From NCBI RefSeq assembly GCF_001440405.1, contig NZ_LLXX01000024.1, forward strand, positions 1 to 64,000: 64,000 nucleotides of DNA. The letters are read 5' to 3'. The notes beneath the pieces were generated by a model, which was not told where the DNA came from, made no database searches, and saw only the letters and a program-made list of their open reading frames with translations. Shown here piece after piece: positions 56,760-64,000 of the stretch; position 1 is the stretch's first letter; the number at the start of each line of letters is the position of its first letter. The translations under genes and the position numbers were made by a program. This DNA is from Bradyrhizobium valentinum. GTDB taxonomy: Bacteria; Pseudomonadota; Alphaproteobacteria; Rhizobiales; Xanthobacteraceae.

Positions 56760-56762
56760 CAG

Positions 56763-57266
56763 ATGGCGCGGAATGCTTCCAAAGGCGGCTCCGCCCTCAC
56801 CCATATCGATGCATCGGGCGAAGCGCGGATGGTCGATGTCTCGGCCAAGGCAGCGACCGAGCGCACGGCGGTGGCCGAGGGCCGGGTCGTCATGGGCAAG
56901 GCGACGCTCGATCTGATTATCTCGGGCAATGCCAAGAAGGGTGACGTGCTGGGCGCCGCCCGCATTGCCGGCATCATGGCGGCCAAGCGCACGTCGGAGC
57001 TGATCCCGCTGTGTCATCCGCTGGCGCTGTCCAAGGTGACGCTCGACATCACGCCCGACAAAAAATTGCCCGGCTGCATCGTCCGCGCCACCGTCAAGGT
57101 CACCGGCCCGACCGGGGTCGAGATGGAAGCGCTGACGGCGGTGTCGGTGGCTTGTCTCACAATATACGACATGATCAAGGCGGTCGAGCGCGGCGTTCGT
57201 ATCGAAGGCATCCATCTCGTCGAGAAGATCGGCGGCAAGTCCGGCCATTATCGCGCCGAGCGGTGA
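56763..57266 (+). CDS. moaC: Cyclic pyranopterin monophosphate synthase
   Basis: Molybdenum-cofactor enzyme of 167 residues that completes the first step begun by MoaA. The conserved [20 protein letters not shown], the active-site [14 protein letters not shown] with its His, and [20 protein letters not shown] are all visible. It starts 3 bases after the trpC stop, so it is the last gene of a trpD-trpC-moaC transcript. In many alphaproteobacteria moeA and lexA come next; here they do not. Confidence 0.97.
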   Translation: MARNASKGGSALTHIDASGEARMVDVSAKAATERTAVAEGRVVMGKATLDLIISGNAKKGDVLGAARIAGIMAAKRTSELIPLCHPLALSKVTLDITPDKKLPGCIVRATVKVTGPTGVEMEALTAVSVACLTIYDMIKAVERGVRIEGIHLVEKIGGKSGHYRAER

Positions 57267-57371
57267 GCTGACGGCGTCGCCTTTGTCACGCGTGTGTGAC
57301 CCATGCGGCGCGGAATGCGCGCCACGCTTTCGGGGTTGTTGCTATCGGGACCTTTCGCAAGGAGGAATCCG

Positions 57372-57641
57372 ATGTCGATCTACAGGCTTGTTGGCGCGGC
57401 GGTTGCGTTGGCCGTGATCTCGGCACCTGCCAAGACACCTGCCATGGCACAGCAAGTGATTTACGAACCAGGCTATTGCGCATTCTTCTATCCAAACGCC
57501 AATTGCCAGAATAAAGGTCCGGGCAACCCTTACACCGACCCGCAGCGGTTCAACCAAGGCTACGGCATGCCGGACGGCTCTCCGGCGGCCGGCACCGTCG
57601 TGAGGAAGCGAGCGCATCGATCCCTGACATCCACGCGGTGA
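57372..57641 (+). CDS. Small secreted protein, function unknown
   Basis: Product of 89 residues with a signal peptide (MSIYRLVGAAVALAVISAPA, cleaved near AMAQ). The mature part is short, rich in Tyr, Pro, Asn and Gly, with two Cys (GYCAFFYPNANCQNKG) that could form a disulfide. It ends in a basic tail (VVRKRAHRSLTSTR). The ATG at 57372 follows a strong AAGGAGGAAT ribosome-binding site. I do not recognise the family. It stands alone between moaC and the convergent CGNR gene. Confidence 0.8.
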   Translation: MSIYRLVGAAVALAVISAPAKTPAMAQQVIYEPGYCAFFYPNANCQNKGPGNPYTDPQRFNQGYGMPDGSPAAGTVVRKRAHRSLTSTR

Positions 57642-57709
57642 CGACTTCGCCAACTTTCGCGAGATCGTGCAGTTTGCGGAGCCAGCCCGATCGGCCGACA
57701 CACGATGAC

Positions 57710-58303
57710 CTATTCAGCGTTGCGCTGGCGCTCGCGATAATTCCTCGTCTTCATGCGGTTCCCGCACAATGACGACATGCACCATCGCCGCGTCGCAGGC
57801 TTCGAACGATCGAAGAACACGCGGCGGCATTCGTCGGAAGCGCACATTTTCAACCGATCGAGCGTTCCATTTCTGGAGCCGTCATAGAACTCCGCGACAA
57901 CCGATGAGAGCCCTGCCAGCGCGTCGTCACGCGCGGCCCTGAGCACCATGCCGCCGTCATCCCTTGCCGTCGCGAGCAGCGGAAACAGCTTGAGCAGCTT
58001 GTTCAGCGCGCGGACCGAATCCTTGTTCCTGCTCCGGTCCGGCGGGTCACGCTGAATATAGTCGCGGATCAAGGTCCGGAGCTCAAGGGCGGTGGCGAGC
58101 ATCGCAGGCGAGATCCTCGCATTGGCGAGCAACAACCCGCGTTGCCGCATCCACGCTGCGAGTTCCTTCGCATTCGTGAGTTCATCACCTTGCGGGTGCT
58201 GCAGGCCATGATGCGTAAAGTGCCTGACGTCGAGCGTATTGGCGAAATCGTAGAGATTGGCCAATTCGTCGGGAACCTTGAACTGTTTGGACAGCTTCGA
58301 CAT
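57710..58303 (-). CDS. CGNR zinc-finger regulator (ABATE domain)
   Basis: Probable transcription factor of 197 residues. The N-terminal two-thirds (NLYDFANTLDVRHFTHHGLQ, LNKLLKLFPLLATARDDGGM) is a helical domain of the ABATE type thought to bind a ligand. The C-terminal 45 residues form a zinc finger with CASDECRRVFFD and WCMSSLCGNRMKTRNYRERQ. The ATG at 58303 was chosen because it begins the conserved region. It diverges from the amidase/MFS pair across a strong palindrome, so it is the likely regulator of both. Confidence 0.88.
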   Translation of the reverse strand: MSKLSKQFKVPDELANLYDFANTLDVRHFTHHGLQHPQGDELTNAKELAAWMRQRGLLLANARISPAMLATALELRTLIRDYIQRDPPDRSRNKDSVRALNKLLKLFPLLATARDDGGMVLRAARDDALAGLSSVVAEFYDGSRNGTLDRLKMCASDECRRVFFDRSKPATRRWCMSSLCGNRMKTRNYRERQRNAE

Positions 58304-58343
58304 GCAACACCAGTAAAGCAGATTTACCGGTTGACAGCAAACG

Positions 58344-58370
58344 ACACCGGTATAACGTTTATACAGGTGT
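58344..58370. promoter_or_regulatory. 27-base palindromic operator between CGNR and amidase genes
   Basis: The left arm ACACCGGTATA (58344-58354) and the right arm TATACAGGTGT (58360-58370) are inverted repeats with one mismatch around a 5-base centre. It lies in the 73-base divergent gap, ending 6 bases before the amidase ATG. A TTGACA at 58331-58336 is a candidate -35 box for the amidase. The likely binder is the CGNR protein. Confidence 0.7.
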
Positions 58371-58376
58371 TCATCG

Positions 58377-59855
58377 ATGGCTGGTCCTTCGCCGGAAGAT
58401 TCCAGCCGCCGCATCGCTGACGGAGCCGGAATGGACGTTATCACCGACGATCTGCACTACCTTGAACTCACGGAGCTTGCGGCATGCATCAGGGCTCGCA
58501 AAATTTCTCCGCTGGAAGCAACGCGCGCGCAGCTCGATCGCATCGCCGCCTTGGACGGTGAACTCGGCAGCTACGTTCAGGTGATGGCCGACGCCGCCAT
58601 GGCGCAGGCCGAAGCCGCGCACGCCGAAATCGCATCGGGCCGGTATCGCGGGCCGCTGCACGGCGTTCCGATTGCGGTGAAAGATCTATTTTGGATAAGG
58701 AATGTTCCGACGGCTGCCGGCACCATCGTCCACGGCAATTTCAGGCCGGATCAAGACGCAACTGTGGTGCGCCGCCTGAATGAAGCCGGCGCGGTCGTGC
58801 TGGGGAAGCTGCAGCTTACGGAAGGCGCCTATTCCGATCATCATCCATCTGTGACGCCGCCCAAGAATCCATGGAATCCCGACTATTGGCCGGGCATTTC
58901 GTCAAGCGGCTCGGCAGCCGCAACTGCGGCGGGACTTTGCTATGGCTCGCTCGCTTCCGATACCGGCGGATCGATCCGTTGGCCGTGCGCCGCCAACGGC
59001 CTGACCGGCTTGAAGCCAAGCTGGGGACGCGTCAGCCGCCACGGCGTGTTCGAACTGGCAGCGACGTTGGACCATGTCGGCGTTATCGCCCGGAGCGCGA
59101 CCGATGCCGGCGCAATGCTTGGCGTCATCGCCGGACGCGATCGTGCCGACCCGACGGCGGTCCTCGCCCCTGTGCCCGACTATCTGGTCGCAGCGGAACA
59201 GGACGTACGAGGCCTGCGGATTGGCTTCGACGCGAAGTGGAGCAGCGACGGCGTGGACGTTGCGACCCAGCAGGTGGTGGGCGAGGCGATCGAGGCGATG
59301 CATGCGCTTGGTGCTGACGTCGTCGATGTGCGGTTTCCCGATGTGAAGCAGGCCGTCGCGGACTGGGTGCCGAATTGTGCGGTGGAGGCCGCGGTCGCGC
59401 ACGATGCAACCTATCCGGCCCGCAAGGATGACTATGGCCCGGTCTTCGCCGCCGTCATCGAGGCAGGCCGCGCGTTATCCGCTCTCGATTACCAGAGAGT
59501 CCTGCTGCGCCGACTGGAACTGCGCGGCCGGGTCGCATCGCTGTTCGAGACAATCGATCTGCTGCTCATTCCGGTTCACCCGTTCCCGCCCTTAACTCTC
59601 GCCATGATACGGACGCTCGGCGAGCAGCCGGACCTGATTGCCAGATTGCAGGAATACACCTGCCCGTTCAACATGACCGGCCATCCCACCATCACGCTGC
59701 CCGGCGGCTTTTCCGCAACCGGAATGCCGATCGCGTTTCAGCTTGTGGCCGCCAATCTCGACGAAGCCACGCTGGTACGCGCTGGCGCAGCATTCCAGAG
59801 GGTCACATCCTGGCATCGCCGCCATCCGTCGCTGAGCGCATGGAGGCAACATTGA
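58377..59855 (+). CDS. Amidase-signature enzyme
   Basis: Ser-Ser-Lys hydrolase of 492 residues of the amidase/GatA-like superfamily. The catalytic Lys lies in PIAVKDLFWI near residue 102, the cis-Ser in GISSSGSAAATAAGL near 176, and the nucleophile Ser in SDTGGSIRWP near 200. The ATG at 58377 is used, although an ATG at 58431 is also possible. It is followed by an MFS gene that overlaps it by 16 bases, so uptake and hydrolysis of an amide seem linked. The substrate is not known; the general GatA housekeeping role is unlikely here. Confidence 0.9.
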   Translation: MAGPSPEDSSRRIADGAGMDVITDDLHYLELTELAACIRARKISPLEATRAQLDRIAALDGELGSYVQVMADAAMAQAEAAHAEIASGRYRGPLHGVPIAVKDLFWIRNVPTAAGTIVHGNFRPDQDATVVRRLNEAGAVVLGKLQLTEGAYSDHHPSVTPPKNPWNPDYWPGISSSGSAAATAAGLCYGSLASDTGGSIRWPCAANGLTGLKPSWGRVSRHGVFELAATLDHVGVIARSATDAGAMLGVIAGRDRADPTAVLAPVPDYLVAAEQDVRGLRIGFDAKWSSDGVDVATQQVVGEAIEAMHALGADVVDVRFPDVKQAVADWVPNCAVEAAVAHDATYPARKDDYGPVFAAVIEAGRALSALDYQRVLLRRLELRGRVASLFETIDLLLIPVHPFPPLTLAMIRTLGEQPDLIARLQEYTCPFNMTGHPTITLPGGFSATGMPIAFQLVAANLDEATLVRAGAAFQRVTSWHRRHPSLSAWRQH

Positions 59856-61102
59856 GTGTCCCATCAGCGTTACCCAATTCCCGTATCTTCTACGGCTGGT
59901 TCGTGGTCGCTGCCGCTTTTGCCGTGACCTTCGTCGGCTTTGGCAGCGCCTATACGTTCAGCGCGTTTCTGGACTCGTTGCAGCGCGATTTCGACGCCTC
60001 ACGCGGCTCGGTATCGCTGGTGTTTTCGCTGGCCGGCTTTCTCTATTTCGGCCTCGGCATCATCAGCGGCCCCCTCGCCGACCGCTATGGCTCCGGACGC
60101 CTCGCGCTGGCGGGCATGCTGCTGATCGGCCTCGGGCTTGCCGCGGCAAGTACCGCGCGCAATCTGAGCGAGGTTTACGCAGCCTACGGCCTCGGCGTCG
60201 GCCTTGGTGTCGGCTGCGCCTATGTGCCTGCGGTCGGCGCGGTGCAGCGCTGGTTCGCGCGGCGGCGCGGCTTGGCCTCCGGCCTCGCCGTGAGCGGGAT
60301 CGGGGTTGGCACGCTGGTGATGCCGCCACTGGCAACGTTCCTGATCGAGATGCTGGGATGGCGCGGCGCCTATCTTGCGCTCGGCGCGTTCGCCGCGATT
60401 GTCGGCGGAGGGATGGCGCTCCTGATCGAGAACGATCCACGCGACCGGGGCCTCAATCCCGACGGTGATCCACTGCAGCAGGGGGTCATATCGGCGCGGG
60501 CCGAAGGTGCTTCGGTGCGCGAGGCGATCCGCTCGCGGCGCTTCATCTCGCTATATGCCGCCTGCCTGATCTGCTCGTTCGGCCTGTTCGTGCCGTTCGT
60601 GCATCTCGTCCCCTATGCCGGGGACCACGGCGTCCCGGCCACATCCGCCGTGCTGCTGCTCGGCATCATCGGCGTCGGCAGCACGGCCGGCCGGTTTTGC
60701 CTCGGCGGTCTCGCCGACCGGATCGGCCGCCAGTCCGCCCTGCTCCTGCTCTTCGTTGGCATGGCGATCGCGTTGGCAATCTGGGCGGTCTCGACGGCGT
60801 TCTGGCCGCTTGCGATCTTTGCGTTCGTCTACGGCATGATCTACGGCGCCTGGGTCGCCGTGCTTCCAGCCGCGGTGATGGATTATTTCGGTGGCCGCAA
60901 TGTCAGCGGCATCATCGGCATTCTCTACACAAGCGTCGCTTTCGGCACCCTGATCGGTCCCAGCGCTGCCGGCTTCGCGTTCGATCTCACCCACGATTAT
61001 ACGCTGCCGATCTTGGCCGGCGTTGCCGTTAACATCATCGCAGCCCTTATCGTCGTCACGACACGGACGCCTGCGGATGCCCGGAACGGGACCCTCTCCT
61101 GA
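59840..61102 (+). CDS. MFS transporter linked to the amidase
   Basis: Major facilitator permease of 420 residues with twelve hydrophobic helices, of the oxalate/formate antiporter-like (OFA/MCT-like) type. Seen features are RIFYGWFVVAAAFAVTFVGF at the N-terminus, GPLADRYGSGRLALAGMLLI in loop 2-3, and GGLADRIGRQSALLLLFVGM in the second half. The ATG start overlaps the amidase gene by 16 bases; a TTG at 59852 is an alternative. Together with the amidase and the CGNR regulator it forms a compact uptake/degradation unit. Substrate likely an organic acid or amide, unproven. Confidence 0.92.
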   Translation: MEATLSVPSALPNSRIFYGWFVVAAAFAVTFVGFGSAYTFSAFLDSLQRDFDASRGSVSLVFSLAGFLYFGLGIISGPLADRYGSGRLALAGMLLIGLGLAAASTARNLSEVYAAYGLGVGLGVGCAYVPAVGAVQRWFARRRGLASGLAVSGIGVGTLVMPPLATFLIEMLGWRGAYLALGAFAAIVGGGMALLIENDPRDRGLNPDGDPLQQGVISARAEGASVREAIRSRRFISLYAACLICSFGLFVPFVHLVPYAGDHGVPATSAVLLLGIIGVGSTAGRFCLGGLADRIGRQSALLLLFVGMAIALAIWAVSTAFWPLAIFAFVYGMIYGAWVAVLPAAVMDYFGGRNVSGIIGILYTSVAFGTLIGPSAAGFAFDLTHDYTLPILAGVAVNIIAALIVVTTRTPADARNGTLS

Positions 61103-61251
61103 GGTTGTCATCGCCCCTGGTCGCCACCGGACTAACCATTCATTAACCAGACTTCCTAACGTCAATTCCATCTCGGCGCCGTATCGGTGTCATGGGCCGG
61201 GGGTTGAGATAACCGCTTCCGGAAGTCCATTCCTGGCAGCAATCGCGTTCC

Positions 61252-63984
61252 ATGGCTTCGACCGGCACCACATCATTCAGGATTGCATCCGCCTTCCGCG
61301 GCGGCCCGATCCGCTGGTTGATCCTCGGCGGCACGCTCCTGATCGCCGCCATCGCGATCGGCGCGACCATCATGGCCGGCAATTTCCGCGAGCGCGCGCT
61401 GCGCAACAGCGAACGCGAGTTGGAAAACACCGTGCTGCTGCTCGCCCGCCATTTCGACCAGCAGCTTGAAGACTTCCAGGTCGTTCAGAAGGACCTGATC
61501 GCGTTCATGCGTTCCAGCGGGATCGCGACCGTCGAAAACTACAAGCCCCGGATGTCCGGCCATGACATCCACCTGATGCTCAAGTCCAAGATCGACGCGT
61601 TGTCCTATGTCGGCGGCGTCAACGTCTTCGACGCCGACGGTAACCTGATCAACGCATCGGTTGCCTGGCCGCCGCCAACCGTCAACTCCGCGGACCGCGC
61701 TTTCTTCAGGACCTTCAAGTCCGGCGCGCAATCGCCCGAAATGCTGCTCGAACCGGTACATAGCCGCATCACCGGCGTCTGGACCACGGTGATCGCACGC
61801 AAGGTCACCGGGCCGAAGGGCGAACTCCTCGGCGTCATCGGCCGTGGCATCGAACCCGTCAATTTCGAAAAGTTCTTCGCAACCGTAGCGCTCGGACCCG
61901 GCGCCTCCATCGCCATGCACCACAGCGACGGCACGCTGCTGGCCCGTTACCCGCACGTGCCCGAACTGATCGGCAAGAACTTCAGGAACGGTCCCGCCGC
62001 CCAGCGGCAGATCTTCGAATTGCCCCGCACCACCTCGCGCCTCACCAGCCCGATCGACGGCGAGGACCGGCTGATCTCCTCGCGCGCGCTGACGAATTTC
62101 CCGCTTGTGATCATTGCATCGACGACGACATCGGCCGCGCTGGCCGACTGGCGCGAGCAGATCGGGTTTCTGATCACGATTGCCGGACTTTCCGTACTGG
62201 CGATCGCCGCACTGCTGCTTCTTGTCGTCCGCAAGCTTTCGCATCAGCACCGCGCCTCGAAGCGGCGGCTGACGCTGGAAAAGCAGCGCCTCGACACCGC
62301 CGTCAACAACATGACGCAAGGGCTGCTGCTGTTCGATTCGAAGCAGCATCTCATCATCTGCAACAACCGCTATCTCGAGATGTACGGCCTGTCGGCCGAC
62401 GTCGTGAAGCCGGGCTGCAGCTTTCGCGAGGTGATCGCCCATCGCAAGGAAACCGGTTCGTTCGTCGGCGACATCGATCAATATGTCGAGATGGTGCTGC
62501 GCGAAGTCGCGCACCGGAACGTCATGGTCATCTCGACGCCCGACGGGCGCTCTATTCAGGTCGTCAACGAGCCCGTGCCGGACGGCGGATGGCTGGCGAC
62601 GCACGAAGACATCACCGAGCGCCGGCGCGCCGAGGAGCGTATCACCCATCTCGCCCATTACGACGCGCTGACCAACCTGCCGAACCGCACCCTGTTCCAC
62701 GAACAGCTCAAGCGCGAATTGTCTCACGCCGCGCCGAACCGGCAACTGGCGGTGCTCTATATCGACATCGACGAATTCAAGAGCGTCAACGATTCGCTCG
62801 GACACATGATCGGCGACGAGCTCTTGAAATCGGTCGCGGCGAGCCTCGCCGCCTGCGCGCGGAAATCCGATTTCGTGGCCCGGCTCGGCGGCGACGAGTT
62901 CGCCATCGTTCAGACCGGCATCGAGGATACCGACGACGTGATGATGCTAGTCAGCCGCATTTTCGAGGCGATCCGCATCCCCTATCAATGCCTCGGCCAT
63001 CAGGTGACCACCGATGCCAGCATCGGCATCGCGCTGGCGCCGCGCGACGGTTCGGATATCGACCAGATCCTCAAGAATGCAGATCTGGCGATGTACGCCG
63101 CCAAGGCCGCCGGCCGCCGTACCTACCGCTTCTTCGAAGCGGACATGGAGGCCGAGGTGCGCGCCCGCCGAAGCCTGGAAATGGACCTGCGCCAGGCGCT
63201 GGTCGACGGCGGCTTCGAGGTCTACTACCAGCCCTGCCTCAGCCTGCAGACCAACGCGATCACCGGCTGCGAGGCGCTGGTACGCTGGCGTCATCCGCAG
63301 CGCGGCATGATCTCGCCCGCCGAGTTCGTGCCGCTTGCCGAGGACACCGGCCTGATCAACCAGCTCGGCGAGTGGGTGCTGACCACCGCCTGCAAGGAAG
63401 CGGCGAATTGGCCCGGCAATATCAGGCTCGCGGTCAACGTCTCGCCGGTTCAATTCAGGAGCGGCACGCTGGCGCTGAAGGTGATGGCGGCACTGGCCGC
63501 ATCCGGCCTCGCCGCGGACCGGCTCGAGCTCGAGATCACCGAGGCCGTGCTGATCCGCGACGACGAGACAGCGCTCGCCGTTCTGCACGATCTTCGCGCC
63601 ATCGGCGTCCGCATCGCGCTGGACGATTTCGGCACCGGCTATTCCTCGCTGAGCTACCTGCAGCGCTTTCCGTTCGACAAGATCAAGATCGACCGCTGCT
63701 TTATCACCGACATCGCCGAGCCGGAGGGCTCGTCCAGCATCGTGCAGGCGGTGGTGAACATCGCCGCCGATCGCCGCATGACGACGACGGCCGAAGGCGT
63801 CGAAACCGCTCAGCAGCGCGAATTGCTGCGCGAACTCGGCTGTTCGGAAATGCAGGGCTACCTGTTCAGCCCGCCAAAGCCGGCGGCCGATATCAGGCCG
63901 CTGCTGTCGGCGCACCGGCAGGGGCCCGACGCGGCGCGGGCGAACCGGCCGCGCCGGCGCAAGCCGATTGTGCGGACGGCGTAG
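61252..63984 (+). CDS. Membrane GGDEF/EAL cyclic-di-GMP enzyme with Cache and PAS domains
   Basis: Product of 910 residues. Two membrane helices at about 20-42 (WLILGGTLLIAAIAIGATIM) and 304-326 flank a periplasmic Cache-type sensor. A PAS domain follows at about 345-455 (NNMTQGLLLFDSKQHLIICN), then a GGDEF domain with intact RLGGDEF at about 544-550, and an EAL domain beginning GCEALVRWRHP at 673. Both catalytic motifs look complete, so it may make and break cyclic-di-GMP, with one activity chosen by the sensor. The ATG at 61252 follows 149 bases of empty upstream sequence, and the gene seems to be monocistronic. Confidence 0.95.
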   Translation: MASTGTTSFRIASAFRGGPIRWLILGGTLLIAAIAIGATIMAGNFRERALRNSERELENTVLLLARHFDQQLEDFQVVQKDLIAFMRSSGIATVENYKPRMSGHDIHLMLKSKIDALSYVGGVNVFDADGNLINASVAWPPPTVNSADRAFFRTFKSGAQSPEMLLEPVHSRITGVWTTVIARKVTGPKGELLGVIGRGIEPVNFEKFFATVALGPGASIAMHHSDGTLLARYPHVPELIGKNFRNGPAAQRQIFELPRTTSRLTSPIDGEDRLISSRALTNFPLVIIASTTTSAALADWREQIGFLITIAGLSVLAIAALLLLVVRKLSHQHRASKRRLTLEKQRLDTAVNNMTQGLLLFDSKQHLIICNNRYLEMYGLSADVVKPGCSFREVIAHRKETGSFVGDIDQYVEMVLREVAHRNVMVISTPDGRSIQVVNEPVPDGGWLATHEDITERRRAEERITHLAHYDALTNLPNRTLFHEQLKRELSHAAPNRQLAVLYIDIDEFKSVNDSLGHMIGDELLKSVAASLAACARKSDFVARLGGDEFAIVQTGIEDTDDVMMLVSRIFEAIRIPYQCLGHQVTTDASIGIALAPRDGSDIDQILKNADLAMYAAKAAGRRTYRFFEADMEAEVRARRSLEMDLRQALVDGGFEVYYQPCLSLQTNAITGCEALVRWRHPQRGMISPAEFVPLAEDTGLINQLGEWVLTTACKEAANWPGNIRLAVNVSPVQFRSGTLALKVMAALAASGLAADRLELEITEAVLIRDDETALAVLHDLRAIGVRIALDDFGTGYSSLSYLQRFPFDKIKIDRCFITDIAEPEGSSSIVQAVVNIAADRRMTTTAEGVETAQQRELLRELGCSEMQGYLFSPPKPAADIRPLLSAHRQGPDAARANRPRRRKPIVRTA

Positions 63985-64000
63985 GCGATCGCTGCGTTTT

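Overview
The window looks like chromosomal DNA from a Bradyrhizobium-type alphaproteobacterium (order Hyphomicrobiales). The grounds are high GC, gene orders such as dgt-argS-SPOR protein, pdhA-pdhB-DUF5076-pdhC-lpd, eno/kdsA/pyrG/secG/tpiA/ppiD/trpDC/moaC, and many copies of palindromic intergenic repeats of the kind common in that genus. I saw no rRNA, tRNA, CRISPR array, prophage or complete insertion sequence. Genus placement is an inference from pattern recognition; no search was run.

Layout. 1-4613: cell-envelope SPOR protein (cut by the window edge), argS, dgt and an A-type Fe-S carrier. 4854-8004: a LysR regulator divergent from a tartrate/isopropylmalate-type dehydrogenase and a Bug/TctC binding protein. 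8270-14409: an amidohydrolase fragment, a secreted AOC-like barrel protein, a full amidohydrolase and an RND efflux pump with its adaptor. 14555-18201: exonuclease III, a Sel1-repeat protein and ilvD. 18211-24288: a patchy accessory stretch with an RTX-type calcium-binding protein, a TctC remnant, a lytic transglycosylase, an ISAzo13-like transposase remnant in two opposed pieces, an SDR and a 54-residue membrane protein. 24377-26723: a second Bug/TctC protein and threonine synthase. 26910-32671: the pyruvate dehydrogenase operon, read leftward. 32994-36721: ftsB-like gene, FMN reductase, MDR-family oxidoreductase and enolase. 36899-46443: accessory genes, namely a Vgb-like propeller coupled to cytochrome c, queF, two secreted proteins, an HlyD/small membrane protein pair, a glutaminase-STAS-cNMP fusion and an MFS transporter. 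46457-50127: kdsA, a NIPSNAP protein, pyrG and secG. 50354-51841: an apparently leaderless XRE-cupin regulator with a small protein and a GNAT. 51865-57266: tpiA, ppiD, trpD, trpC, moaC. 57372-63984: a small secreted protein, a CGNR regulator divergent from an amidase/MFS pair across a strong palindrome, and a GGDEF/EAL protein.

The pattern is a conserved housekeeping backbone (central carbon metabolism, CTP, KDO and tryptophan synthesis, secretion) interrupted by accessory blocks for transport, catabolism and secreted proteins. Those blocks often sit beside repeat elements or gene debris. I did not recognise a new defence or mobile system. The most promising poorly described units are the Vgb-like/cytochrome pair, the glutaminase fusion beside the HlyD/membrane pair, the leaderless XRE-cupin operon and the CGNR-amidase-MFS divergon.
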